Shown: positions 7,278-15,140 of the stretch, piece after piece | Layout of the letters: each line of letters begins with the position of its first letter | How positions within the stretch are numbered: the first letter of the stretch is position 1 | NCBI RefSeq assembly: GCF_000739085.1 | Contig: NZ_CP009110.1 | Location: forward strand, 6,758,001-6,822,000 | Origin: Amycolatopsis methanolica 239 | GTDB lineage: Bacteria > Actinomycetota > Actinomycetes > Mycobacteriales > Pseudonocardiaceae | Length of the DNA stretch: 64,000 bases | Direction: 5' to 3' | Notes under the pieces: model-generated | What the model was told of the DNA's origin: nothing | Seen by the model: only the letters and a program-made list of their open reading frames with translations | Database searches by the model: none | Position numbers and translations under genes: made by a program

Positions 7278-8071
7278 CGTGGGGCTCCTCGTCTTGTTAG
7301 GTGGGCGCTCCATGCGCCGCCAGTGGTGATCAGCGCCGTGCCGAGCAGGAGGAGGGCGTTGCCGCTCGGGGTGGCGAACAGGATGTGGGTCGGGTGGGCT
7401 CCCATGCCCTCGCCGAGCAGCAGTCCGAAGACGGGCAGGGCGGCGAGGACCATCGCGCTCGCGCGGGGGCCGGACATCGCTGCCTCGGACTGGCTGGTGA
7501 ACCGCAGCTCGGCGGTGATGTCCTGGCGGACCGCGTCGAGCAGGTCGGCCAGCGGGAGGCCGTGCCGTTGGCTGAGCGACCACGCCCGCGCCAAACGCCT
7601 CCGCGCCGCCGACAGTGGTTCGGCCGTCGGGACCGTCGCCAGTGTTTCAGCGAGGTTCCCGCCAAGGCGGGCGGCGCCGGCCACCGCGTCGAGGATCTCG
7701 GCGACGGGGCGGGGCGCATCGGCCGCAGCGGACTCGGCGGCCAGCGCGGGCGTGCCGCCGGCCCGGAGGTCCACCACCATCGCGTGCAGCGCCTCGGCCA
7801 TCGCCCGGCGCATCGCGAGCCCGGACTTCGATCGGCGACGCGCCTGCCACTGGCGCCAGCCGGCCAAGCCGAGCAACGCGCCTGCCGCCCACACCATCGG
7901 TGGCACGACGAACAGCAACGGCACCAGCCCGAGCGCGAGCGCCTTCCGCGGCTTCGGCAGTCCGCGGCGTGCCGGAGACGGCGCGAGCACGCCCAGCCGA
8001 GCCGCCGAGCCACGCACCGGTGGCCAGCACAAGGCGGCCGTGGCCGCGCAGGCCAGCGAGTGGGTCAGCAC
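7274..8071 (-). CDS. Type II secretion F-domain protein TadB
   Basis: 265 residues starting at GTG 8071 (VLTHSLACAATAALC), which overlaps the tadA stop (GTGCTGA). N-terminal membrane helices (LALGLVPLLFVVPPMVWAAG) precede the GspF-like domain (MAEALHAMVVDLRAGGTPAL to LADLLDAVRQDITAELRF). Two C-terminal helices follow (MVLAALPVFGLLLGEGMG and NALLLLGTALITTGG). Works with TadC as the membrane platform. The end, LTRRGAPR, is echoed by the downstream mini-ORFs. Counterpart of Rv3658c. Confidence 0.88.
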   Translation of the reverse strand: MLTHSLACAATAALCWPPVRGSAARLGVLAPSPARRGLPKPRKALALGLVPLLFVVPPMVWAAGALLGLAGWRQWQARRRSKSGLAMRRAMAEALHAMVVDLRAGGTPALAAESAAADAPRPVAEILDAVAGAARLGGNLAETLATVPTAEPLSAARRRLARAWSLSQRHGLPLADLLDAVRQDITAELRFTSQSEAAMSGPRASAMVLAALPVFGLLLGEGMGAHPTHILFATPSGNALLLLGTALITTGGAWSAHLTRRGAPR

Positions 8072-9228
8072 GGCTCGCCTCCCCGGGGCAGCAACGCGGA
8101 GAACAACACCCGCCGCTTCGTCCACCCACCGTCCTGCCACACCGGAAGCACCCGGACGTCCCCGTTGTCGCTCCGGCTCAGCACGCCGACCTCCGCCAGT
8201 TCCCGCTGCCCCGACGACGACCGGCGCATGTGGAGGACGACCTGCACCGCGGCCGCGAGCTGGCTGTGCAAGGCCGCGCGGGACAGGCCGCCCAGCGCGG
8301 CAAGCGCTTCCAGCCGGGCCGGCACCTCCGCCGTCGAGTTCGCGTGCAACGTTCCGGCGCTGCCGTCGTGACCGGTATTCAACGCGTTGAGCAGCTCGCA
8401 CACCTCCTGGCCGCGCACTTCGCCGACCACGAGCCGGTCCGGTCGCATCCGCAGCGCCTGGCGCACCAGGTCACGCAGGCCGACCTCCCCCGCGCCCTCG
8501 ACGTTGGGCGGCCGGGCGGTCAACCGCACGAACTGCGGGTGCGCGGGCTGCAGTTCGGCGGCGTCCTCAACGCAGACGATCCGCTCGGCCGGGGACACCG
8601 CCCCGAGCATCGCGGCGAGCAGGGTGCTCTTGCCCACGCCGGTGCCACCGGTGACGAGGAAGGCCAGCCGGGCGGCGACCACCGACTCCACCAGTTCCGC
8701 ACCTTCGGCCCCGAAGGCCCCCAGGTCGCGCAACGCGGCGAGGTCGTGCACAGCGGGACGGAGGATCCGCAACGAGATGCAGGTGCCGTCGGCGGCGATC
8801 GGTGGCAGCACCGCGTGCAACCGGACGCGGCCATGCGGCCCGAGCCCGGGCAGCCAGCCGTCGACGTAGGGCTGGGCGTCGTCGAGCCGCCGACCGGCCG
8901 CGAGCGCGAGCCGCTGGGCGAGACGGCGCACTCCCTCCTCGCCCGAGAAGTGAGCCTCGACGCGGCGCAGCCCGTCGGCCCCGTCGACCCACACGTCGTC
9001 CGGACCGGTGACCAGCACATCGGTGACGCCGGGCAGCGCGAGCAACGGTTCCAGCGGACCGGCACCGGCCAGCTCCTGCCGGATGAGCCGCAGGGCGTCG
9101 AGCGCCTCCGTGTGCCCGACGGGACGCCCGGCTTCCGCGCGAACCGCGTCCGCCACCGTCGCCGGGTCCGTCCCAGCGCCAGCACCCGCCAGCCGGTGGC
9201 GGACCCGCTCGACCAGTTCGGAGTTCAT
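8065..9228 (-). CDS. TadA/CpaF family secretion ATPase
   Basis: 387 residues. Hexameric ATPase that powers tad pilus assembly. Walker A is GGTGVGKST, followed by the acidic Walker B-like VCVEDAAELQP, then RMRPDRLVVGEVRGQE and the His-box region TGHDGSAGTLHANS, all typical of the VirB11/CpaF family. Slightly shorter than many CpaF proteins because the N-terminal domain is compact. ATG 9228 overlaps the ssd stop by ATGA. Counterpart of Rv3659c. Confidence 0.93.
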   Translation of the reverse strand: MNSELVERVRHRLAGAGAGTDPATVADAVRAEAGRPVGHTEALDALRLIRQELAGAGPLEPLLALPGVTDVLVTGPDDVWVDGADGLRRVEAHFSGEEGVRRLAQRLALAAGRRLDDAQPYVDGWLPGLGPHGRVRLHAVLPPIAADGTCISLRILRPAVHDLAALRDLGAFGAEGAELVESVVAARLAFLVTGGTGVGKSTLLAAMLGAVSPAERIVCVEDAAELQPAHPQFVRLTARPPNVEGAGEVGLRDLVRQALRMRPDRLVVGEVRGQEVCELLNALNTGHDGSAGTLHANSTAEVPARLEALAALGGLSRAALHSQLAAAVQVVLHMRRSSSGQRELAEVGVLSRSDNGDVRVLPVWQDGGWTKRRVLFSALLPRGGEPC

Positions 9229-10298
9229 GCCGCCAGCACCTGCGTCGACTGCGACCGCTCCACGATCAGGCGCGCGGTTTCCATCAGCGCGCCGCGTGGA
9301 CGCGGGAGGAAGTTGCCACGCTCGATCTCCCGGTCCAGCTGGCGTTCGACGGCCATCGACGTCAGCAGCGGCAGCCCGATCGCGCCGGCCGCGACGCTCG
9401 GCTCGAGGTCACCCGGCGCAGGCCCGCGGACCACGAGCCTGACCCGGCCGGACGGGTCCCCCAGCTGCTTGACCACCCGACGGGCGGCCAGGCAGGCCCG
9501 CATCTCGGCCGGGATCACCACGATCACGAGGTCGGCACGCGCGATGACGGCGAGGCCAGGACCGTCGAGGTGACGCGGCAGATCGCACACCACCGTCCGG
9601 CCGGCCCGGCGACCGGCCTCGACCACGGCCGCCACGCCCTGCCCGGTCGGCCCGTCGCCGTTGCGGTGGCAGGACAGGAACGGCAACCGCAAGCCGCGGT
9701 AGCGGAACTCGGGCAGCGATTCGAGCAGCGCGGGCATCGACAACCGGCCGGCTCCGGGCCGCAGCTCGGGCCAGCGGAGCCCCTCCGTGTTCTCGGCTCC
9801 CAGCAGCGCGTCGATCCCGCCGGACAACGGATCGCAGTCCACCAGCAGCCCGCCGGGATCGGTGCGGCACGCGACCAGCGCCGTGGCCGCCGCCAGGACC
9901 GACGCCCCGGCTCCGCCGCGGCCGCCCAGCACGCCGATGATCCGCCCGCCCGACAGCCCCGGCCCGTCCACGACGTCCGCCAGCGCCGACGCGAGCGCCG
10001 ACTCGTCCTCCGGCAGCGACACGACACCTTCGACGCCGGCGCGGAAAGCCCGTCGCCATGTCCGGGAATCCGGCGCGCCCTTGGTGATCAGCAGGATGCC
10101 GGGGCGCCGCGGCAGCTCCACCTCGCCGTCGACGGCCTGCTCGTCGACCAGCACCAGCGGCGCGTCCGGCCACCGCGGCCGGGCGGCGAGCAGATCGGGC
10201 GCGCGCTGCGTCTCGCAGCCCACAGCCGCGGCGACGCGCAGGATTTCGTCGAGCATCACCTCGTCGTGGGCGATGACGAGCGGACGAGCGTGTTCCAT
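9225..10298 (-). CDS. ssd: Septum site-determining/CpaE-like ParA-family protein
   Basis: 357 residues. N-terminal receiver-like part (LVIAHDEVMLDEILRVAAAV to FRAGVEGVVSLPEDE), then a MinD/ParA fold with a deviant Walker A (GVLGGRGGAGAS), VDCDPLSGGIDALLG and VVCDLPRHLDGPGLAV. Its place at the head of a tad operon fits a CpaE-type localiser of the pilus; the mycobacterial counterpart Rv3660c (Ssd) affects septation and dormancy genes. ATG 10298 is chosen; GGGGGCC upstream is a weak ribosome site. First gene of the tad operon. Confidence 0.85.
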   Translation of the reverse strand: MEHARPLVIAHDEVMLDEILRVAAAVGCETQRAPDLLAARPRWPDAPLVLVDEQAVDGEVELPRRPGILLITKGAPDSRTWRRAFRAGVEGVVSLPEDESALASALADVVDGPGLSGGRIIGVLGGRGGAGASVLAAATALVACRTDPGGLLVDCDPLSGGIDALLGAENTEGLRWPELRPGAGRLSMPALLESLPEFRYRGLRLPFLSCHRNGDGPTGQGVAAVVEAGRRAGRTVVCDLPRHLDGPGLAVIARADLVIVVIPAEMRACLAARRVVKQLGDPSGRVRLVVRGPAPGDLEPSVAAGAIGLPLLTSMAVERQLDREIERGNFLPRPRGALMETARLIVERSQSTQVLAA

Positions 10299-10487
10299 GA
10301 CGGCCCCCAGTGGTGATCGGTGTTTGACCTGACTCCACCGTCGTGCTCGCGCCGTGCCGCGACAAGGAGCTCCGGCGGGACCTGTGGACAACTGGGGTCA
10401 TGTGGACAACTCGCGACCGGGGGCAGCCCGGCACAGCGGGTTCGTCGGTGCGCTGTGGCAAGATCCGCGCCCGCGCGCGGAGAAAGG

Positions 10488-10521
10488 GGCGACCCCCGCC
10501 AGGGGGAGGGCGGGGGTCGCC
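10488..10521. other. Perfect 13-bp inverted repeat
   Basis: GGCGACCCCCGCC (10488-10500) pairs exactly with GGCGGGGGTCGCC (10509-10521) around an 8-nt loop. It lies between divergent genes where no terminator is needed, has no T-run, and could be an operator, a transcript leader structure or the end of an unseen RNA. Confidence 0.6.
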
Positions 10522-10730
10522 GAGGGTTCAGCCCCGGGGGGTCGGACTGAACCGCCGGTGGGAACACCGGATGCGGTCCACTGTAACTCCGCCGACCGGC
10601 CCGCAACGCCGCCAGCGACACCCACAATTCGGTAACGGCACCGGCAATCGATTTCCGCCGTGGGCAAGGAACTTCCGACCGGGCGACACCGTTCGTGGTC
10701 ACCTCACCGCCCCCGCGGATGATCTACTCT

Positions 10731-10736
10731 TATCCT
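10731..10736 (+). promoter_or_regulatory. Likely -10 box for leaderless HAD transcript
   Basis: TATCCT lies 6 nt before the GTG at 10743, the usual spacing for actinobacterial leaderless transcripts whose first base is the start codon. No ribosome site is present, which supports this reading. Confidence 0.45.
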
Positions 10737-10742
10737 GAAGCA

Positions 10743-11585
10743 GTGGCAGAACCTCCCAGCTCGCCGCCGGGCGACCGGCGCGCCGCGACCGGAACCGGTG
10801 TCGCGGCCTTCTTCGACCTGGACAAGACGATCATCGCCTCGTCCAGCGCGCTGGCCTTCAGCAAGCCACTGTTGCGCGAGGGGCTGATCAGCAAGCGGGC
10901 GGCGCTGAAGAGCGCGTACGCGCAGTTCGTCTTCTCCCTGTCCGGCGCGGATGCCGACCGGACCGAGCGGATGCGCGCCGAGATCTCCGCGTTGTGCGCG
11001 GGCTGGGACGTCGCACAGGTGCGGGCGATCGTCAACGAGACGCTGCACGACATCGTCGACCCGCTCGTCTACTCCGAGGCCGCCGAGCTGATCGCCTGGC
11101 ACCAGGCGGAGGGCCACGACGTGATCGTGCTGTCGGCGGCGGGCGACGAGGTCGTGACGCCGATCGCGGCGATGCTCGGCGCGACCGGAAGCGTCGCGAC
11201 GAGAATGGCCGTCGTGGACGGTCGCTATTCGGGGGAAATCGCTTTCTACTGCTATGGCGAACAAAAAGCGGTGGCGGCGAAACAATTGGCCGCGGAGAAC
11301 GGTTACGACCTGGCCGAGTGTTACGCCTATTCCGATTCCAGCACCGATGTCCCGCTGCTGGAGACGGTCGGGAAGCCGCATGCCGTGAACCCGGATCGCC
11401 TGCTCCGCCGGACCGCGCTCGAACGCGGCTGGCCGGTGCTGGAGTTCACCAAACCGGTCTCGCTGCGGAGCCGGTTCCCGGCGCCGTCGACGGCGACGCT
11501 GGCAGTCGGACTCGGTCTCGGGGCGGTCGCCGCGGCGGGCGTGACTTGGTACGGGCTGACACGCAAACGCCGTGGGGGAACGTAG
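10743..11585 (+). CDS. HAD-IB family phosphatase (SerB-like)
   Basis: 280 residues. Motif I FFDLDKT (Asp25 nucleophile, Asp27), motif II in VIVLSAAGD, motif III/IV in YAYSDSSTDVPLLETVGKP; the family hydrolyses small phosphate monoesters. A C-terminal membrane helix (STATLAVGLGLGAVAAAGVT) and a basic tail suggest membrane attachment. GTG 10743 is preferred over an upstream GTG (10695) because of the -10 box just before it. Counterpart of Rv3661; the RNA that follows sits in the conserved position. Confidence 0.85.
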   Translation: MAEPPSSPPGDRRAATGTGVAAFFDLDKTIIASSSALAFSKPLLREGLISKRAALKSAYAQFVFSLSGADADRTERMRAEISALCAGWDVAQVRAIVNETLHDIVDPLVYSEAAELIAWHQAEGHDVIVLSAAGDEVVTPIAAMLGATGSVATRMAVVDGRYSGEIAFYCYGEQKAVAAKQLAAENGYDLAECYAYSDSSTDVPLLETVGKPHAVNPDRLLRRTALERGWPVLEFTKPVSLRSRFPAPSTATLAVGLGLGAVAAAGVTWYGLTRKRRGGT

Positions 11586-11653
11586 AAGTCTAGTCGCTGA
11601 GGGTGCCCGCCTCACCGGATCGAGCGTCTGTACCGGTGCACCCGTCCGACCCC

Positions 11654-11682
11654 TTGAAGTGACGGCGGTCACTGGGTACAAA
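11654..11682 (+). promoter_or_regulatory. Promoter of the Ms1-type RNA
   Basis: TTGAAG (11654-11659), a 17-bp spacer and TACAAA (11677-11682), close to the housekeeping sigma pattern, would start a transcript at about 11688. That is where the 5' strand of the closing helix of the RNA begins. Confidence 0.55.
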
Positions 11683-11687
11683 GTGAA

Positions 11688-11931
11688 GTGCGGACGTTGT
11701 TCGGCCCAGGACGAGACGAAGATGAGCCTCGTTCCTCCCCGACAACCTCCGTGCGCGGACTCCAGGCACCCACGCGCAGCGCGCCGCGGGAGGCTTGTCG
11801 TCGAGGGACTGCGTACCGGGACGCCGGACGCCGAGTCCCCGTAGGTACGACACGAGTTGCAGCTTGGTCACCTGAGCAGTCCGCGCGGGCGGGCGCCGCC
11901 GGCACATCGTCGGCGGCGCCCGCGCATTTTT
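11688..11931 (+). ncRNA. Ms1 (MTS2823)-type RNA polymerase-binding small RNA
   Basis: Non-coding stretch of about 245 nt directly after the Rv3661-type HAD gene, the conserved position of mycobacterial Ms1/MTS2823. It has its own promoter and a strong terminator. GTGCGGAC (11688-11695) can pair with GTCCGCGC (11879-11886) to close the molecule; the 3' strand leads straight into the terminator. The interior contains several GC-rich pairing segments. Ms1 binds core RNA polymerase without sigma and accumulates in stationary phase. The call rests on synteny, promoter, terminator and closing helix, not on an alignment. Confidence 0.7.
11887..11931 (+). terminator. Intrinsic terminator of the Ms1-type RNA
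   Basis: CGGGCGCCGCCG (11890-11901) pairs with CGGCGGCGCCCG (11911-11922) across a 9-nt loop. GCGCATTTTTA follows, one of the few true T-runs in the window. Confidence 0.85.
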
Positions 11932-12086
11932 ATGTCCAACGGATTAGCCCGCGAGAGTGACGGAACCTGAAAGACACTTTCGGACTCCTCCGAAAGTAAG
12001 GCAGTCGTTGACCTCGTCCGGAGCGACTGAGTAGCTTCCCCCAATGCCGGCCCGTCCGTCGGCGATCATCACAGGGGAGGTTCGCG

Positions 12087-13868
12087 ATGCGCCGGAGGAG
12101 TCATGTGCTTGCCGCGATCGTCGTGGGGGTTCTCGGCGTGAGCGCGGTCGGCGCGTCCTCCGCCGCACCGGGACGCCAGGACGGCTGGGCCGAGCAGACG
12201 CTGCGGCGGATGTCGCTTGAGGAGAAGGTCGGCCAGCTCTTCGTCGCCGACGTCTGGGGCAAGTCCGCCGGCCAGGCCGACGAGGGCAACCGGAAGAAGT
12301 ACGGGGTGGACACGGCCGCGGAGGTCGTCCAGCGCTACCACCCGGGTGGCGTCATCTACTTCAACAACGCCGGCACCGACAACGTGGACGACCCGGCGCA
12401 GGTCGCCCGCTTCTCGAACGGGCTGCAGCAGGCCGCGCTGGCGTCGGGCGCGAAGGTGCCGCTGATCGTTTCGACCGACCAGGAGGGCGGCCGGGTCACG
12501 CGCATCGCGGCCCCGGCCACGGAGTTCCCGTCCAGCATGGCCGTCGGGGCAGGCCGCAGCGCCGCGGACGCGCGGACGCTGGCCACGGTGAACGGTCACG
12601 AGCTGCGGGCGATGGGCATCAACCAGGACTTCGCGCCCGACGCGGACGTCAACTCCAACCCGCTCAACCCGGTCATCGGCTCCCGGTCCTTCTCCGCGGA
12701 TCCGGCGCTGGCCAGTGAGCTGGTCGCGGCCGCGGTCGACGGCTACCAGAACTCGGGGCCCGCGACGGAGACGGTGTCCGCGGCGGCCAAGCACTTCCCC
12801 GGCCACGGGGACGCCGCCGCCGACAGCCACACCGGGTTGCCGGTCATCAACCACACGGAGGAACAGTGGCGGCAGATCGACCTGCCGCCGTTCCGGGCGG
12901 CGATCGACGCGGGCGCCGACGTGATCATGTCCGCGCACATCACCGTGCCCAGCCTCGACCCGTCGGGTGAGCCCGCGACGCTGTCGAAGCCGATCATGAC
13001 CGGGATCCTCCGGGACGAGCTGCGCTACGACGGGGTGATCACGACCGACTCGCTGCAGATGGCCGGCGTGCGCGAGCTGCACAGCGACGCGGAGATCCCG
13101 GTGCTGGCGCTGGAAGCCGGGGTCGACCAGATGCTGATGCCGCCGGACCTGGGGCTCGCCATCAACAGCGTGCTGGACGCGGTCCAGAGCGGCAGGCTGA
13201 CCGAGGAGCGGATCGACCAGAGCGTCCTGCGGATCCTGAAGCTCAAGGACAAGCGCGGCATCGTGGCGAGCCCGCTGGTCAACCCGCGGGCGGTGAAGCA
13301 GGTCGTCGGCAGCGCGGCCAACCGGGACAAGATCCAGGCCATCACCGACCGCACCACCACCGTGCTCCGCAACGACGCCGGCCTGCTCCCCCGCCGGGAC
13401 CCGGGCAAGGTCGTGGTGACCGGCTGGAACAACCCGAACTACCCCGGCTACCCGGCGGAGCCGGTCCGGGCGCTGGCCGAGCGGCTCGGCGGGACAGCCG
13501 TCTCGACCGGAGCCAAGCCGACCGCCGCGAAGATCGCCGAAGCGGTGGCGGCCGCCGGCGAAGCGGACACGGTCGTCGTGCTGACCAACGGGCTGCGCAG
13601 CGACACCGCCCAGGGTGATCTTGTGCGTGAACTGCTCGCGACCGGGAAACCGGTCGTCGCGGTGAGCGTCCAAGAACCGTACGACCCGGGCTACGCCGAC
13701 GTACCGACCTGGGTGGCGACGTACGACTGGCGGGATGTGACGATGGCTTCGCTGGCCAAGGTGCTGACGGGCGAGATTTCGCCGCAGGGCAAGCTGCCCG
13801 TCGACATCCCGGCAGGCGACGACGCCGGCCCGATCCGGTATCCCTTCGGCACAGGACTGACATGGTGA
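12087..13868 (+). CDS. nagZ: Secreted GH3 beta-N-acetylglucosaminidase (NagZ type)
   Basis: 593 residues with an N-terminal signal peptide (VLAAIVVGVLGVSAVGASSA). The GH3 barrel shows the NagZ signature KHFPGHG (about 235-241) followed by DSHTGLP, the His/Asp dyad acting as general acid, and the nucleophile Asp321 in ITTDSLQMAG. A second C-terminal domain follows, unlike single-domain Gram-negative NagZ but like the Bacillus enzyme. It releases GlcNAc from the non-reducing end of muropeptides or glycan strands. First gene of a cell-wall recycling operon; it overlaps namZ by 7 bp. Confidence 0.88.
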   Translation: MRRRSHVLAAIVVGVLGVSAVGASSAAPGRQDGWAEQTLRRMSLEEKVGQLFVADVWGKSAGQADEGNRKKYGVDTAAEVVQRYHPGGVIYFNNAGTDNVDDPAQVARFSNGLQQAALASGAKVPLIVSTDQEGGRVTRIAAPATEFPSSMAVGAGRSAADARTLATVNGHELRAMGINQDFAPDADVNSNPLNPVIGSRSFSADPALASELVAAAVDGYQNSGPATETVSAAAKHFPGHGDAAADSHTGLPVINHTEEQWRQIDLPPFRAAIDAGADVIMSAHITVPSLDPSGEPATLSKPIMTGILRDELRYDGVITTDSLQMAGVRELHSDAEIPVLALEAGVDQMLMPPDLGLAINSVLDAVQSGRLTEERIDQSVLRILKLKDKRGIVASPLVNPRAVKQVVGSAANRDKIQAITDRTTTVLRNDAGLLPRRDPGKVVVTGWNNPNYPGYPAEPVRALAERLGGTAVSTGAKPTAAKIAEAVAAAGEADTVVVLTNGLRSDTAQGDLVRELLATGKPVVAVSVQEPYDPGYADVPTWVATYDWRDVTMASLAKVLTGEISPQGKLPVDIPAGDDAGPIRYPFGTGLTW

Positions 13869-15133
13869 GCTTCAACCGGCGCGGGTTCCTGGTCACCGGC
13901 GCCCTCGCGACACCCCTCTTGACCGGCGGCTCCGCGCTGGCGGAACCGGCAAGCGTGTTACCGGCCGCGTCGCGGGGGCCGGTCGTCACCGGCGCCGACA
14001 TCCTGGCCCGGCAAGGCTGGCGCTCGCTCGCCGGCCGCAAGGTGGGCGTGCTGTCGAACCCGACGGGCGTGCTGGAGAACGGCGATCACATCGTCGACTC
14101 GATGATCGCCGCCGGCGTCCGGCCGGTCGCCGCCTTCGGGCCGGAGCACGGTTTCCGAGGCAGCGCGCAGGCCGGCGGTTCGGAGGGCGACTACACGGAC
14201 CCGCGCACCGGCATCGCGGTGTACGACGCGTACGGCGCGGACGCTGCGAAACTGGCCGGGATGTTCACCAAGGCCGGGGTGGACACGGTGGTGTTCGACA
14301 TCGCCGATGTCGGCGCCCGCTTCTACACCTACATCTGGTCGATGTACACGGCGATGGTCGCGGCGGGCCGCACGGGTGCGGCCTTCGTCGTGCTGGACCG
14401 GCCCAACCCGGTCGGCGGCAAGGCCTTCGGCCCGATACTTCGCCCGGAGTTCGCCTCCGGCGTCGGGCTCAAGCCGATCGTGCAGCAGCACGGCATGACC
14501 GTCGGCGAGCTGGCGAAGTACTTCGCCGCGGAGCTGCTGCCTGCCGAGGGCGTGCGGCTGGCGGACCTGCAGGTGGTGCAGACCGAGGGGTGGCGCCGGG
14601 ACACGTTCTTCGCAGGCACCGGGCTGACCTGGACGCCACCGAGCCCGAACATGCCGACGGCGGACACCGCGCTGGTCTACCCCGGCACAGGCATGTTCGA
14701 GGGCACCGTGTTCTCCGAGGGACGCGGCACGACGCGGCCCTTCGAGATCATCGGCGCGCCCGGCATCGACTGGCGATGGCGGGACGAGCTGACCGCGCTG
14801 GGACTCGCTGGCGTGCGGTTCCGGGAGACCTACTTCGTCCCGACGTTCGGCAAGTTCGTCAACCAGACCTGCGGCGGGGTGCAGCTCACGGTCACCGCCC
14901 CGGCCTCGTTCGACGCCATCCGCACGGCGGTGGCCATGCTCGTCACGGCCAAGAAGCTGCACCCGGACCGCTTCGGCTGGCGCGCGGACAACGGCATCGA
15001 CAAACTCACCGGCTCGGACCGGTTGCGGACGATGGTCGACCGCGGGGCGGGGGTGGACGAGATCGTCGGGTCCTGGCAGGCGGAGCTCGACGAGTTCACC
15101 GCCCGCCGGCGGCCGCACCTGCTCTACTGGTGA
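13862..15133 (+). CDS. namZ: Exo-beta-N-acetylmuramidase NamZ (DUF1343, GH171)
   Basis: 423 residues. Twin-arginine-like signal (FNRRGFLVTGALATPLLTGG), then the DUF1343 fold: GRKVGVLSNPTGVLENG, AAFGPEHGFRG, VDTVVFDIADVGARFYTYIW, FVVLDRPNPVGG. NamZ removes MurNAc from the non-reducing end of peptidoglycan chains, and in Bacillus acts in sequence with NagZ and an amidase on turnover products. Its position after the GH3 gene and before the serine hydrolase, with murR and murQ behind, supports this role strongly. The start overlaps the nagZ end. Confidence 0.9.
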   Translation: MVSFNRRGFLVTGALATPLLTGGSALAEPASVLPAASRGPVVTGADILARQGWRSLAGRKVGVLSNPTGVLENGDHIVDSMIAAGVRPVAAFGPEHGFRGSAQAGGSEGDYTDPRTGIAVYDAYGADAAKLAGMFTKAGVDTVVFDIADVGARFYTYIWSMYTAMVAAGRTGAAFVVLDRPNPVGGKAFGPILRPEFASGVGLKPIVQQHGMTVGELAKYFAAELLPAEGVRLADLQVVQTEGWRRDTFFAGTGLTWTPPSPNMPTADTALVYPGTGMFEGTVFSEGRGTTRPFEIIGAPGIDWRWRDELTALGLAGVRFRETYFVPTFGKFVNQTCGGVQLTVTAPASFDAIRTAVAMLVTAKKLHPDRFGWRADNGIDKLTGSDRLRTMVDRGAGVDEIVGSWQAELDEFTARRRPHLLYW

Positions 15134-15140
15134 GGCCGGC

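Larger units (their letters stand above)
6491..7291. repeat. Tandem repeats derived from the tadB/tadC junction
   Basis: The stop/start junction CTCATCGTGGGGCTCC (plus strand) recurs at 6491, 6685, 6930, 7118 (truncated) and 7273. A longer block beginning GAATTGCTGCGATCGG occurs at 6581, 6826 and 7020. The first two of these are about 99% identical over roughly 105 bp; the third is more diverged. A partial fourth block lies at about 7200-7272. Unit lengths are 245 and 194 bp. Each unit carries one complete small reading frame on the minus strand, so duplication preserved frame and coupling. Confidence 0.9.
10299..10742. other. Divergent intergenic region between ssd and HAD gene
   Basis: About 440 bp. 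It must hold the tad operon promoter on the minus strand and the HAD promoter on the plus strand. A perfect hairpin lies at 10488-10521. Small open frames have no recognisable features. Confidence 0.5.

Noticed and set aside
6491-7291. CRISPR array
   Set aside because: Repeat units are 190-245 bp, contain coding frames and have no short unique spacers; no cas gene nearby.
6390-8390. Plus-strand 666-residue frame across the tad repeats
   Set aside because: It crosses three genuine minus-strand genes and gets its length from repeat duplication in GC-rich DNA.
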